From Pseudomonas morbosilactucae (GTDB lineage: Bacteria > Pseudomonadota > Gammaproteobacteria > Pseudomonadales > Pseudomonadaceae): a stretch of 64,000 bases of DNA. Both the position numbers and the translations under genes were made by a program. The DNA is taken from contig NZ_JALQCW010000013.1 of the NCBI RefSeq assembly GCF_023241715.1, positions 1-64,000 of the forward strand, given 5' to 3'. Below, piece after piece: positions 1 to 8,878 of the stretch (positions within the stretch are counted from its first letter, which is position 1; each line of letters opens with the position of its first letter). A model generated the notes under the pieces. The model did no database searches. It was not told where the DNA came from and saw only the letters and a list, made by a program, of their open reading frames with translations.

Positions 1-190
1 CCGCCAGCACCAGCACCAGGCCCACCACCGGAATGGCCGGGATCGCGGTCAGGGTCGCTGCCAGGATCACCAGGGCCGAACCGGGAATACCGTGTGCGCC
101 TTTGGAGGTGATCAGCGACACCAGCAAGATGGTCAGCAGGTCGGACATCGACAACGGCGTGCCGGTGGCGTTGGCGATAAAGACGAACGT
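1..190 (-). pseudogene. Dicarboxylate/amino-acid:cation symporter (DAACS family), N-terminally deleted, runs off the window
   Basis: Read on the minus strand from about 190 down to 1, the frame gives FVFIANATGTPLSMSDLLT, then ITSKGAHGIPGSALVILAATL. This matches the conserved C-terminal half of DctA/GltP-type sodium or proton:dicarboxylate symporters, where the family has [20 protein letters not shown]. In a normal 420-440 aa protein this segment begins near residue 330. The frame stays open upstream to a TAA near 270, but there is no Met start and no homologous residues there, so the first three quarters of the gene are missing. Either this is a real internal deletion or a join in the assembly. 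It differs in sequence from the intact dctA at 60682-62013. Confidence 0.65.
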
Positions 191-343
191 TCGGTGTGGC
201 GCGCATTCTACGGAGCAGCCCCTACTCTGGCAAGCACTTTTTATAATAATTTTTTCAGGCCTTCCAAAGGCTTAGCGAAGGGTTGGCCTGAGCTGCCGCG
301 AAGAGAATAATGCCCTCCTTTGTATAAAGGAGAGATTCACCCC

Positions 344-1264
344 ATGTGGTTCAAAAACCTGCTTATCTATCGCCTGACCCAAGATCTAGCCGTTGATGCT
401 GAGGCGCTGGAAACTGCACTGGCCACCAAACTGGCGCGTCCATGTGCAAGCCAGGAGTTGACCACCTACGGTTTCGTTGCACCGTTCGGCAAAGGCGAAG
501 ATGCGCCTCTGGTGCATGTCAGCCAGGACTTCCTGCTCATCGCCGCACGCAAAGAGGAGCGCATCCTGCCTGGCAGCGTGGTACGTGACGCGGTCAAGGA
601 GAAGGTCGAAGAGATCGAAGCCGAACAAATGCGCAAGGTCTATAAGAAGGAGCGCGACCAGATCAAGGATGAAATCATCCAGGCCTTCTTGCCCCGTGCC
701 TTTATTCGCCGTTCTTCTACCTTCGCTGCGATTGCCCCTAAACAAGGCCTGATCCTGGTCAACTCCGCCAGCCCGAAACGCGCCGAAGACCTGCTGTCCA
801 CCCTGCGCGAAGTGCTCGGCACCCTGCCGGTCCGTCCGCTGACGGTCAAGACCGCCCCTACAGCGATCATGACCGACTGGGTGAAAACCCAAAAAGCCGC
901 CGACGACTTCTTCGTCCTCGACGAGTGCGAGCTGCGTGATACCCATGAAGACGGCGGCATCGTGCGCTGCAAACGCCAGGACCTGACCGGCGAAGAAATC
1001 CAGCTGCACCTGAGCACCGGCAAAGTGGTCACCCAACTGTCCCTGGCCTGGCAGGACAAACTGTCCTTCATGCTCGACGACAAGATGGTGGTCAAGCGCC
1101 TGAAGTTCGAAGACCTGCTGCAGGATCAGGCGGAACAGGACGGTGGCGATGAAGCCCTCGGCCAACTGGATGCCAGCTTCACCCTGATGATGCTGACCTT
1201 CGGCGACTTCTTGCCGGCGTTGGTTGAAGCCCTGGGTGGCGAAGAAACGCCCCAAGGGATCTGA
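344..1264 (+). CDS. rdgC: Recombination-associated protein RdgC
   Basis: RdgC is a ring-forming, nucleoid-associated DNA-binding protein that restrains RecA-dependent recombination and is linked to replication-fork maintenance. The product is 306 aa, the usual RdgC length, beginning [14 protein letters not shown]. The family signatures [20 protein letters not shown] and [19 protein letters not shown] are present. I chose the ATG at 344 because AAAGGAGAG lies about 10 bases upstream; an in-frame TTG at 320 would precede that site. The gene stands alone and ends in a hairpin terminator at 1353-1378. Confidence 0.96.
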   Translation: MWFKNLLIYRLTQDLAVDAEALETALATKLARPCASQELTTYGFVAPFGKGEDAPLVHVSQDFLLIAARKEERILPGSVVRDAVKEKVEEIEAEQMRKVYKKERDQIKDEIIQAFLPRAFIRRSSTFAAIAPKQGLILVNSASPKRAEDLLSTLREVLGTLPVRPLTVKTAPTAIMTDWVKTQKAADDFFVLDECELRDTHEDGGIVRCKRQDLTGEEIQLHLSTGKVVTQLSLAWQDKLSFMLDDKMVVKRLKFEDLLQDQAEQDGGDEALGQLDASFTLMMLTFGDFLPALVEALGGEETPQGI

Positions 1265-1295
1265 GAACCTGCTGGGCTGACTTGCCTGCGATGAA

Positions 1296-1340
1296 GAGAG
1301 ACCTTGTCGCCTGGATCGCTGGCAAGCCAGTGCCTACAGC
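1296..1340. repeat. REP-like intergenic repeat fragment
   Basis: The stretch between rdgC and the BASS transporter contains CTGGCAAGCCAG inside a longer GTCGCCTGG...GTGCCTACA context. This is the kind of short extragenic palindrome common in P. fluorescens-group genomes. A related copy lies near 18374. It does not code. Confidence 0.45.
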
Positions 1341-1352
1341 TTCTACCGATAG

Positions 1353-1379
1353 ACGCCACCTGCCTTGGGTGGCGTTTTC
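1353..1379 (+). terminator. Rho-independent terminator of rdgC
   Basis: ACGCCACC pairs with GGTGGCGT around a 7-base loop (1353-1375) and is followed by TTT. It lies about 90 bases after the rdgC stop. Confidence 0.8.
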
Positions 1380-1398
1380 ACATAACAAGGAACAGGTC

Positions 1399-2364
1399 AT
1401 GCGCGCATTGGCTGCATTGAGCCGCTTCGTCGGCAACACCTTCGCTTACTGGGTACTGATTTTCGCGGTGGTCGCCTTCCTCCAGCCCAACTGGTTCGTC
1501 GGCCTCAAGGGCGCCATCGTGCCGCTGCTGGGGCTGGTGATGTTCGGCATGGGGCTGACCCTGAAACTTGAAGATTTCGCCGAGGTGGCCCGCCACCCCT
1601 GGCGCGTAGCCTTGGGCGTGGTCGCGCACTTCGTGATCATGCCGGGCGTCGCCTGGTTGCTGTGCCAGGCTTTTCATCTGCCACCGGAAATCGCTGTCGG
1701 GGTGATCCTGGTGGGCTGCTGCCCAAGCGGCACGTCATCCAACGTGATGACCTGGCTGGCCCGGGGTGATCTCGCGCTGTCTGTGGCCATCGCCGCCGTT
1801 ACCACCCTGCTGGCTCCATTGTTGACGCCGGCGCTGATCTGGCTGCTGGCCTCGGCCTGGTTGCCGGTATCGTTCATGGAGCTGTTCTGGTCGATTCTGC
1901 AAGTGGTGCTGCTGCCAATCGTGCTCGGCGTGCTGGCTCAACGGCTGCTCGGCGCGCGGGTGCGTCACGCGGTGGATGTGCTGCCGCTGATCTCGGTGGT
2001 GAGCATCGTCATCATCGTCACCGCCGTGGTGGCCGCCAGCCAGGCGAAGATCGCCGAGTCCGGCCTGCTGATCATGGCCGTGGTGATGCTGCACAACAGC
2101 TTTGGCTACCTGCTGGGCTACTTCACTGGCCGGGTGTTCAAGCTGCCCCTGGCCCAGCGCAAGTCCCTGGCCCTGGAAGTCGGTATGCAAAACTCCGGTT
2201 TGGGTGCCGCCCTGGCCAGCGCTCACTTCTCGCCATTGGCGGCGGTGCCCAGCGCCCTGTTCAGCGTTTGGCACAATATTTCCGGGGCCTTGCTCTCCAC
2301 GTACTTCCGCCGGATGAGTGAGAACGCCGAGAAAAAACTGGAAACACACCCAGCCGCCGACTGA
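1399..2364 (+). CDS. Bile acid:sodium symporter (BASS/SBF) family transporter
   Basis: This 321-aa inner-membrane protein has about ten hydrophobic segments. It carries SBF-family motifs: LGLVMFGMGLTLKLEDF near residue 50, GCCPSGTSSNVMTWLARGD near 115, and EVGMQNSGLGAALA near 265. The last two match the crossover regions that bind sodium and substrate in this fold. The family moves bile acids in animals, but bacterial members carry organic anions such as pantoate or 2-keto acids, so the substrate here is unknown. The start is the ATG at 1399 behind AAGGAACA; the frame is open to 1282 but without an equally good ribosome site. Confidence 0.9.
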   Translation: MRALAALSRFVGNTFAYWVLIFAVVAFLQPNWFVGLKGAIVPLLGLVMFGMGLTLKLEDFAEVARHPWRVALGVVAHFVIMPGVAWLLCQAFHLPPEIAVGVILVGCCPSGTSSNVMTWLARGDLALSVAIAAVTTLLAPLLTPALIWLLASAWLPVSFMELFWSILQVVLLPIVLGVLAQRLLGARVRHAVDVLPLISVVSIVIIVTAVVAASQAKIAESGLLIMAVVMLHNSFGYLLGYFTGRVFKLPLAQRKSLALEVGMQNSGLGAALASAHFSPLAAVPSALFSVWHNISGALLSTYFRRMSENAEKKLETHPAAD

Positions 2365-2410
2365 GTAAAAAGTTGACCACTCGGTTAGCCGCGAGCACTA
2401 CACTGCGCAT

Positions 2411-2463
2411 CGCGAGGACGACCTTGCGGCTCGATCGAGTCATTTCATGTTGGGGACGGCCCC
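2411..2463 (+). promoter_or_regulatory. Guanidine-II (mini-ykkC) riboswitch
   Basis: Two short hairpins with ACGR tetraloops stand in tandem before gdx. The first is CGCGAGG-ACGA-CCTTGCG at 2411-2428, seven pairs including one G-U. The second is GGGG-ACGG-CCCC at 2452-2463. Paired hairpins with ACGR loops define the mini-ykkC/guanidine-II class, which binds guanidinium and usually raises expression of SMR exporters. The linker of about 23 bases and the position 20 bases before the start codon fit that class. Confidence 0.9.
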
Positions 2464-2482
2464 GTCAATTGATGAGGTCTTT

Positions 2483-2800
2483 ATGTCCTGGATCATTCTG
2501 TTTTTTGCTGGCTTGTTTGAAGTGGGCTGGGCCATCGGCCTGAAGTACACCGACGGTTTTACCCGCCCGCTGCCCACGGCCCTGACCATCATTGCCATGG
2601 CCATCAGCCTCGGCTTGCTGGGCCTGGCGATGCGCGACCTGCCCCTGGGCACCGCCTACGCCATCTGGACCGGGGTCGGCGCCATCGGCACGGTCATCGC
2701 CGGGATCATTCTGTTCGGCGAGTCCATGGCGCTGATGCGCCTGGCCAGCGTGGCACTGATCATCGTCGGCCTAGTAGGGCTGAAAGTCAGCGCCAGTTGA
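2483..2800 (+). CDS. gdx: Guanidinium exporter, SMR family (Gdx/SugE)
   Basis: This 105-aa protein has four transmembrane helices and the SMR signature [20 protein letters not shown], with the essential Glu at position 13. The second half ([20 protein letters not shown]) is typical of the SugE/Gdx subgroup, whose characterised members work as antiparallel dimers exchanging guanidinium for protons. The ATG at 2483 is preceded by GATGAGG. An in-frame ATG at 2447 would lie inside the riboswitch and is rejected. The guanidine-II riboswitch upstream strongly supports guanidinium rather than drugs as the substrate. Confidence 0.95.
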   Translation: MSWIILFFAGLFEVGWAIGLKYTDGFTRPLPTALTIIAMAISLGLLGLAMRDLPLGTAYAIWTGVGAIGTVIAGIILFGESMALMRLASVALIIVGLVGLKVSAS

Positions 2801-2818
2801 CGCTCAGCCAGCGAACAT

Positions 2819-2850
2819 AAAAACGCCCGCAATCTTGCGGGCGTTTTTGT
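2819..2850. terminator. Bidirectional terminator between gdx and the acyltransferase gene
   Basis: AAAACGCCCGCAA pairs with TTGCGGGCGTTTT around a TC loop, with A and T runs on the two sides. It can serve both converging genes. Confidence 0.9.
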
Positions 2851-2866
2851 ATCCGTCACAAACAGC

Positions 2867-4740
2867 CTAGCGAGCATTACCCCGCAACTCGCCCACCAGC
2901 GCTTGCAACTGCGCAGGTTCGGCCGCTTCCACAGCGACCGCAGGGCCGGCCACCAGGGTCACTCGCGACCAGATGCGATGGAACAGCCCCTTGGCCGGAT
3001 CACGGCTGAAGAAACTGCCCCACAAACCTTGCAACGCCAGGGGAATCACCGGCACCGGTGTTTCCTGGAGGATCCGTGTCAGCCCGCCCTTGAACTCATT
3101 GATCTCACCGTCCACGGTCAGCTTGCCTTCAGGGAAGATGCACACCAGTTCGCCGTCCTGCAGGTACTGGGCAATCCGTTGGAAGGCTTTTTCGTAGATC
3201 TGGATGTCTTCATGACGCCCGGCAATGGGAATGGTCCCGGCGGTGCGGAAGATGAAGTTCAGCACCGGCAGGTTGTAGATCTTGTAATACATCACGAAGC
3301 GAATCGGCCGACGCACCGCGCCACCGATCAGCAAGGCATCGACAAAGGACACGTGGTTGCACACCAGTAAGGCCGCACCTTCATCGGGAATCTGCTCCAG
3401 GTTGCGGTGCTCGACGCGGTACATGGAATGGCTGAGCAGCCAGATCATGAAGCGCATGCTGAACTCGGGCAGACCTTGAAGATGTAGACGTTGACCGCGA
3501 TGTTGAGCAGCGACACCACCAGGAACAGATGGGGAATCGTCAGCTTGGCCATGCTCAGCAAGACGATCGAAACAATCGCCGAGACCACCATGAACAACGC
3601 ATTGAGAATGTTGTTGGCGGCGATCACCCGGGCCCGCTCGTTCTCCGGGGTACGCGACTGAATCAGGGCATACAGCGGCACGATGTAGAAGCCGCCGAAA
3701 ATCCCCAGCCCCAGCACATCGAACAGCACCCACCACGCATGGCCGAAAGTCAGCACCTGAAGCCAGCTATGGCCTTCGGCGCTGACCGGAATCCCCCCCG
3801 AATGCCACCACAGCAGGAGACCGAACACCGTCAGGCCGAATGAGCCAAACGGCACCAGGCCGATTTCCACTTTGCGCCCCGACAGCCGCTCGCACAGCAT
3901 GGAGCCGGCGGCAATGCCCACCGAGAACACAGTCAGAATAAGGGTCACCACGGTCTCGTCGCCGTGCATCCACTCCTTGGCATAGGCCGGGATCTGGGTC
4001 AGGTAGATTGCCCCGACAAACCAGAACCAGGAGTTGCCGACAATCGAGCGCGACACCGCCGGGGTTTGCCCCAAGCCCAGGCGCAAGGTCGCCCAGGACT
4101 GGCTGAAGATGTTCCAGTTCAGGCGCATTTCCGGGGTCGCCGCCGTAGCTCGGGGGATGCTGCGGCTGGCCAGGTAGCCCAGCACAGCGACGCCGATAAT
4201 GGCCGTGGAAACGATCGGCGCGTAGTGAGCCGAGGACATCATGATGCCCGCGCCGATGGTACCGGCCAGGATCGCCAGGAAGGTGCCCATTTCCACCAGA
4301 CCATTGCCGCCTACCAACTCCTCTTCGTGCAGGGCCTGGGGCAGGATCGAATACTTGACCGGCCCGAACAGCGCCGAGTGGGTACCCATGGCAAACAACG
4401 CCACCAGCATCAGCGACAGGTGATCAAAGACGAACCCCACCGCGCCCACCGCCATGATCGCGATCTCGCCGAGCTTGATCAGGCGAATCAGCGCGTCCTT
4501 GGCGAACTTTTCGCCAAATTGCCCGGCCAGGGCCGAGAACAGGAAAAACGGCAGGATAAACAACAAGGCGCAGAGGTTGACCCAGATTGAACGGTCGCCT
4601 TCGATACTCAGCTTGTAGAGGATGGCGAGGATCAACGATTGCTTGAAGATGTTGTCGTTGAACGCACCAAGGGATTGGGTGATGAAAAACGGCAGGAAAC
4701 GCCGCGTGCGAAGCAAGGTGAACTGCGAAGGGTGACTCAT
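2867..4740 (-). pseudogene. MFS transporter / 1-acylglycerol-phosphate acyltransferase fusion gene, split by a frameshift
   Basis: Two minus-strand frames together make one protein of about 624 aa known across Pseudomonas. The first (4740 down to 3445) is an MFS domain starting MSHPSQFTLLRTRRFLPFF, similar to lysophospholipid flippase LplT. The second (about 3475 down to 2867) is a PlsC-type acyltransferase with NHVSFVD (the HX4D catalytic motif) and FPEGK. The join at 3470-3476 reads aaggtctgccc where one more base would give K-V-L-P-E-F-S-M-R-F and continue the frame; instead the MFS frame ends in CPSSACAS. The intact protein would import and reacylate lysophospholipids in the inner membrane. 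The break is either a real split or a sequence error; no ribosome site is obvious for the second half. Confidence 0.88.
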
Positions 4741-4822
4741 CTTCCATGTCCCTGAGTGGCGTGGATGCTGTAATTGGAATGTCGTTCGTCGATCCAGGCC
4801 ACACCTTACCTACCTTTAACGA

Positions 4823-5974
4823 TTATTTCCCTAACCCGGCAATGCACGGCGACACAAACAACTCGCCTTTATAGGCCCCTTGCAGAGTGCGCTTGGCCAC
4901 CACCAGCCACAGCAGCCCCAGGGCCAGGACCAACACGCTGCCAAAGACACTGAAAAACATCAGGTGCAGGGTGCTGGCCAGTTTCAGCGTGGCCAGGGCG
5001 TAGACACCCAGGGGGAAGGTGAACCCCCACCAACCGAGGTTGAAGGGAATCCCGCCGCGCAGGTAACGCAAGGTGATCAGCACGGCGATCAACATCCACC
5101 ACAAGCCGAAGCCCCATAAGGTGATACCGGCCACAAGGCCCAGCCCGGCGGCAATCTCGCCCACGCCAGGCAAGCCATTGGCGGAAAACACCTGGGGCGC
5201 GTCACTGCCCAGCAACAACATGCCCAGCGCCCCGGTACCGATCGGCCCCAGCGCCAGCCAACTCGAGGCCGCCATGTTTTCATGGGGCAACTTGTGCAGC
5301 GCCATGCGCAGCAAGAGGATGGTCAGGATGCTGAAAGCCACCGGCAGGGAAAAAGCCCACAACACGTAACTGGTGACCAACACTACGAACTGTGAATGAA
5401 CGTCCGGCAAATGGGGCGCGAGCAATCCACCACTGGCTGCCGCCACCTCGGCGGCGACCACCGGCAACAGCCAGACGGCGGTCATCTGATCAATGCTGTG
5501 CTCCTGACGGGTGAACATCATGAACGGGATCAACACCCCACAGGCCACGGCCATTGCCACATCCAGCCACCAAAGCGCCTCCACCAGAGGGACTACGCCC
5601 TGCCCCCAGCGCGGCAACCCGAACAACAGAAAACCATTGATGATGGTCGCCAGGCCCATGGGGATGGTGCCGAAGAACATCGAGACCGTGGAGTGGCCAA
5701 AAATCCGCCGTGCCTCATCAAAGAACAACAACCAACGGGCGCCATACAAAGTGGAAAACAGCAGGAACAGGGCAATCGTCAACCACCATAGCCCCTCGGC
5801 CAGCACCCGCAGGCCGGGAGCCTGCAAGGGCAATTGGACCAACGCCAAGGCCAGGACCCCGGTGCCCATGGTGGCAGCGAACCAGTTAGGGGTGAATTGG
5901 CGAATGGCTTCTCGCGGGTGCTGCAGATGGCTCAACGGCCGAAGGCCGGCGTTGACACGATTGGGGCAAGTCAT
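4823..5974 (-). CDS. TDT-family transporter (TehA/Mae1/Ssu1 type)
   Basis: This 383-aa integral membrane protein has about ten hydrophobic helices and the family pattern FTPNWFAATMGTGVLALAL at its N terminus, with NLGWWGFTFPLGVYALAT near residue 320. TDT proteins include tellurite/anion channels (TehA), malate permeases and sulfite exporters (Ssu1). The long N terminus and the C-terminal GWWGFTFP motif are closest to the sulfite-export/C4-dicarboxylate branch, but the substrate cannot be fixed from sequence. A cupin gene lies 110 bases upstream on the same strand, with a palindrome between them. Confidence 0.88.
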   Translation of the reverse strand: MTCPNRVNAGLRPLSHLQHPREAIRQFTPNWFAATMGTGVLALALVQLPLQAPGLRVLAEGLWWLTIALFLLFSTLYGARWLLFFDEARRIFGHSTVSMFFGTIPMGLATIINGFLLFGLPRWGQGVVPLVEALWWLDVAMAVACGVLIPFMMFTRQEHSIDQMTAVWLLPVVAAEVAAASGGLLAPHLPDVHSQFVVLVTSYVLWAFSLPVAFSILTILLLRMALHKLPHENMAASSWLALGPIGTGALGMLLLGSDAPQVFSANGLPGVGEIAAGLGLVAGITLWGFGLWWMLIAVLITLRYLRGGIPFNLGWWGFTFPLGVYALATLKLASTLHLMFFSVFGSVLVLALGLLWLVVAKRTLQGAYKGELFVSPCIAGLGK

Positions 5975-6057
5975 GGTGCGTCTCCTGTCCTCGGAAGAGG
6001 TGGAGCCATCCTAGAACCGAATCGAATATCTATATAACGGGTAATCTCTCTAACTGT

Positions 6058-6074
6058 TATCTGTTTTACAGATA
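6058..6074. promoter_or_regulatory. Candidate operator upstream of the TDT transporter
   Basis: TATCTGT and ACAGATA form a perfect hyphenated inverted repeat with a TTT spacer, 84-100 bases before the transporter start. AT-rich TATAAC blocks flank it. No T-run follows on the minus strand, so it looks like a protein-binding site rather than a terminator. Confidence 0.45.
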
Positions 6075-6083
6075 TAACCCATC

Positions 6084-6395
6084 CTAGACGCTGCCTTCGG
6101 TCTCAATCACCAGGACCCGCGCTACGCCCTGGGGATAGGCCACATGCTCGGTGCCCGGCCCTGCGTAGAAAATATCCCCCACTTCCAGCCACTGCGCCTG
6201 CTCCCGGCCCTCTTGGCGATAGCGCATCTGCACCCGACCATCGAGCACCACGAACACTTCCTGGCCATCGTTGATGTGCCATTGGTAGGGCTCGTCGGTC
6301 CAGTGCAGGCGCGTGCTGATGCCGTTCATGCTGGCTATATCCAGGGCCGCCCAGGCCCGCTCCCCCGTGAACTCCCGACTGCGAATCACCTTCAT
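6084..6395 (-). CDS. Small single-domain cupin protein
   Basis: The 103-aa product is a bare cupin barrel. It has H...DGQEVFVVLDGRVQMRY as motif 1 and GDIFYAGPGTEHVAYPQG as motif 2, with His and Glu/Gln residues placed to bind a metal. Small cupins of this kind act as sugar or ligand binding proteins or as simple dioxygenases or isomerases; no specific activity can be given. It lies divergent from a GlxA-type regulator at 6597, which may control it, and upstream of the TDT transporter on the same strand. Confidence 0.82.
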   Translation of the reverse strand: MKVIRSREFTGERAWAALDIASMNGISTRLHWTDEPYQWHINDGQEVFVVLDGRVQMRYRQEGREQAQWLEVGDIFYAGPGTEHVAYPQGVARVLVIETEGSV

Positions 6396-6596
6396 GCCCC
6401 ACCTCCGGCCAACCGGTGTGAGCGTGCGATCCAGGGGGGTGACAAAGGAAGACAGACAGCGGCCTGCATGGTGAATACCCGATAGAAGTCAGCGAGTGCT
6501 CATCGTGATCGTGGCCAAGGATTTTAATAAGTGGCCCGATAGACATTCTTCGATAGAATCAGGCCAATTCATTGACCCGGCCCCCTGTCCCTGCCC

Positions 6597-7571
6597 ATGA
6601 CCACCGTCCCCGCCGATTCCCTTATCCGCGTCGCCGTGATTGCCTTCAACGGCATCAGCCCGTTTCACCTTTCAGTGCCTACCCTGGTCTTCGACGAACA
6701 GCATCAAGGCGCCGACATGCCGCGCTTCCAGCTCCGAGTGTGCAGCTTTGAATCCGGACCACTGCACACCAGCGCCGGCTTCGACATCCAGGTTCACCAT
6801 GGTCTGGAGCAATTGCAGGACGCCGACGTGGTGATCATGCCCTCTTGGCGTGACACCCTGGAGCGACCGCCCCAGCCATTGCTCGACGCCCTTTGCGCCG
6901 CCCACCGTCGCGGTGCACGCCTGGTGGGGTTGTGCCTGGGGGCGTTTGTGTTGGCGGAAACCGGGCTGCTCGATGGTTGCCAGGCCACCACCCATTGGAA
7001 CTGGGCCCAGGCCTTTGCCGCGAAATACCCCAAGGTGCTGCTGGACGCCGAGGTGCTGTATGCCGAATCCGGCACTCTGCTGACCTCCGCCGGCACCGCG
7101 GCCGGGCTGGATTGCTGCCTGTACCTGATGCAGCAACTATGCGGCGCGCACAGCACCCACAACGTCGCGCGTCGCCTGGTGATCGCGCCCCATCGCAGCG
7201 GCGGGCAAGCACAATTTATCGAACGCCCGATCCCCGCGAGCGGCGAGCAGGACCGCATGGGGCAATTACTGCAATGGCTGGGGCAGCATTTCACCCAGCC
7301 TCACTCGCTGGACGCCCTGGCCCAGCGGGTGGCCATGAGCCGACGCTCATTCACCCGACACTTTCGCCAGCTCACCGGCACCACCGTGGGCCAATGGTTG
7401 CTTGGCCAGCGCCTGAGCCATGCCCAGCGCTTGCTGGAAAGCAGCCGGCAAAGCATCGACGCGATTGCGCTGGCCTCGGGTTTTGGCAGCGCCCTGTCGC
7501 TGCGCCAGCATTTCAACGCTGCCTTGCGGCTTTCCCCTTCAGCCTACCGGGCACAGTTTCAGGGCCGCTGA
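6597..7571 (+). CDS. GlxA-family transcriptional regulator (DJ-1/PfpI domain plus AraC HTH)
   Basis: The 324-aa protein has an N-terminal class I glutamine amidotransferase-like domain (residues about 10-190, with the nucleophile-elbow-like GLCLGAFVLAETGLLDG) and a C-terminal AraC/XylS double helix-turn-helix (about 220-320: LDALAQRVAMSRRSFTRHFRQ and AIALASGFGSALSLRQHF). This is the architecture of FtrA/GlxA regulators, which usually sense small nitrogenous metabolites. It is divergent from the cupin-TDT pair, which is its most likely target. It converges on the MFS gene downstream with a 10-base gap. Confidence 0.92.
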   Translation: MTTVPADSLIRVAVIAFNGISPFHLSVPTLVFDEQHQGADMPRFQLRVCSFESGPLHTSAGFDIQVHHGLEQLQDADVVIMPSWRDTLERPPQPLLDALCAAHRRGARLVGLCLGAFVLAETGLLDGCQATTHWNWAQAFAAKYPKVLLDAEVLYAESGTLLTSAGTAAGLDCCLYLMQQLCGAHSTHNVARRLVIAPHRSGGQAQFIERPIPASGEQDRMGQLLQWLGQHFTQPHSLDALAQRVAMSRRSFTRHFRQLTGTTVGQWLLGQRLSHAQRLLESSRQSIDAIALASGFGSALSLRQHFNAALRLSPSAYRAQFQGR

Positions 7572-7581
7572 GCCTTATTGC

Positions 7582-8792
7582 TCAACCACCAGCCGCCTCG
7601 CAAACCTTGGCCGGGCGTTGGCGCAACAGCCCCAGCAAGGCCCCCAGGGACAACACCAGCAACACGGCGCCATAACCATAGGTGGTAGCAATCAGGCCAA
7701 AGCTGCGGGTCAGGCTGCCCGCCAGCAGCGCCGGCAAGCAGAACGCCAGGTAACTCAAGACATAAAAGGCCGACATCAGGCCGGCGCGCTCATGGGGCAA
7801 GGCCAGGGGCACCACACTGCGCAAGGCGCCAAGAAACCCCGCGCCAAAACCACTGCCCAGCACCAGGGTGCCAAAGAAAAACACCGGCAGACTGGCGCCT
7901 TGCACGGCCCCCAGAATCAGCAGCACACCCAAGGCCAACAGGCCGGCACCGAGGCGCAACACCTGATCAGCCGGGCGATGGCGCAAGGAAAAAATCATCA
8001 ATGCCCCGCTCAGGGTCAGCACTGCCACCAACGCCCCGCCGATCAGGTTAGAAGTGGAGCCGGTGGCCGCCCGCACCAGGGACGGCGCAAGGGACAGATA
8101 AAAACCACCCACAGCCCAGACCGCCACATCCACCGGCAAGGCCAGCCACAAAGCACGTCGCGCTTGCCGCGGCACATGCAGCGTGGGCCGCAAAGAGGCC
8201 CACGCACCGGGTTGCGGGCTGACACTTTCCGGCAGGCGCCAGACGTACAGCGCCTGGGCCACAAACAGACCGAGCAGCAGCCAATAGCTCAGTTGCAACG
8301 GCAGCGGCGCAAACTCCACCAGCACGCTGGCGCCCAAAGCACCCACGGCCATGCCCAGCAACGGCGCAATACTGTTGATCAGCGGCCCTTGCCGACGATC
8401 GCTGTCGAGCAAGGCGCCCCCAGGACACTGGTGGCCATGCCCGTGGCGAACCCTTGCATGATTCGCGCAGCCAGCAACCAGGCCACGCTGGCCTGATGGA
8501 TAAACAGCAGCATGGCCAGGATGTTCAGGAGCAAGGCGACAAAGATCACCGGCCGCCGCCCCAGGTAATCCGACAGCGAGCCCACCGTCAGCAAGGCAGC
8601 CAGCAGGCTGATGGCGTAGACGCCGAAGATCAGGGTCAAGGTCGCAGAGGAGAACTGCAGGTGCTCTTGATACAGGTGATACAGCGGTGTCGGCGCGCTG
8701 GACGCCGCGAGAAAACTGAGCAAGGTGATGGCCAGAAACACCAGGCTGTGGCGCCCGGGCTGGGGAATATCGGTAGGACTGGGCATGGGCAC
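7582..8792 (-). pseudogene. MFS efflux transporter (AraJ/DHA1-like), frameshifted
   Basis: Two minus-strand frames, 8792-8379 (N-terminal, MPMPSPTDIPQPGRHSLVFL) and about 8412-7582 (C-terminal), join to give one 12-helix major facilitator of about 402 aa. The first half holds the MFS motif GSLSDYLGRRPV. At 8411-8420 the minus strand reads gggggcgccttgctc; one extra G would give L-G-A-A-L-L-D-S-D-R-R-Q and restore the frame. As written, the first frame ends in CSTAIVGKGR. The gene is divergent from a TetR regulator at 8879, the usual layout of a repressor-controlled drug pump. Confidence 0.85.
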
Positions 8793-8800
8793 GCTCCGCT

Positions 8801-8868
8801 AAAGCTAATATTTTGCTTTTGCGGAGTCTGCTACTGCCCTGCGCTTAAAGCAAATTCTTTGTGTTAAG
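8801..8868. promoter_or_regulatory. Divergent promoter region with inverted repeats (TetR operator candidates)
   Basis: Between the MFS start and the TetR start are AAAGC(N9)GCTTT at 8801-8819 and a looser CTTAAAG...CTTTGTGTTAAG at 8844-8868. Their position suits binding by the TetR protein encoded next door. This is inference from symmetry only. Confidence 0.4.
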
Positions 8869-8878
8869 GTTCGGCCCC

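Noticed and set aside
2447..2482. Earlier start for gdx
   Set aside because: It would place the start codon inside the guanidine-II riboswitch hairpins, and the extra residues are absent from the SMR family.
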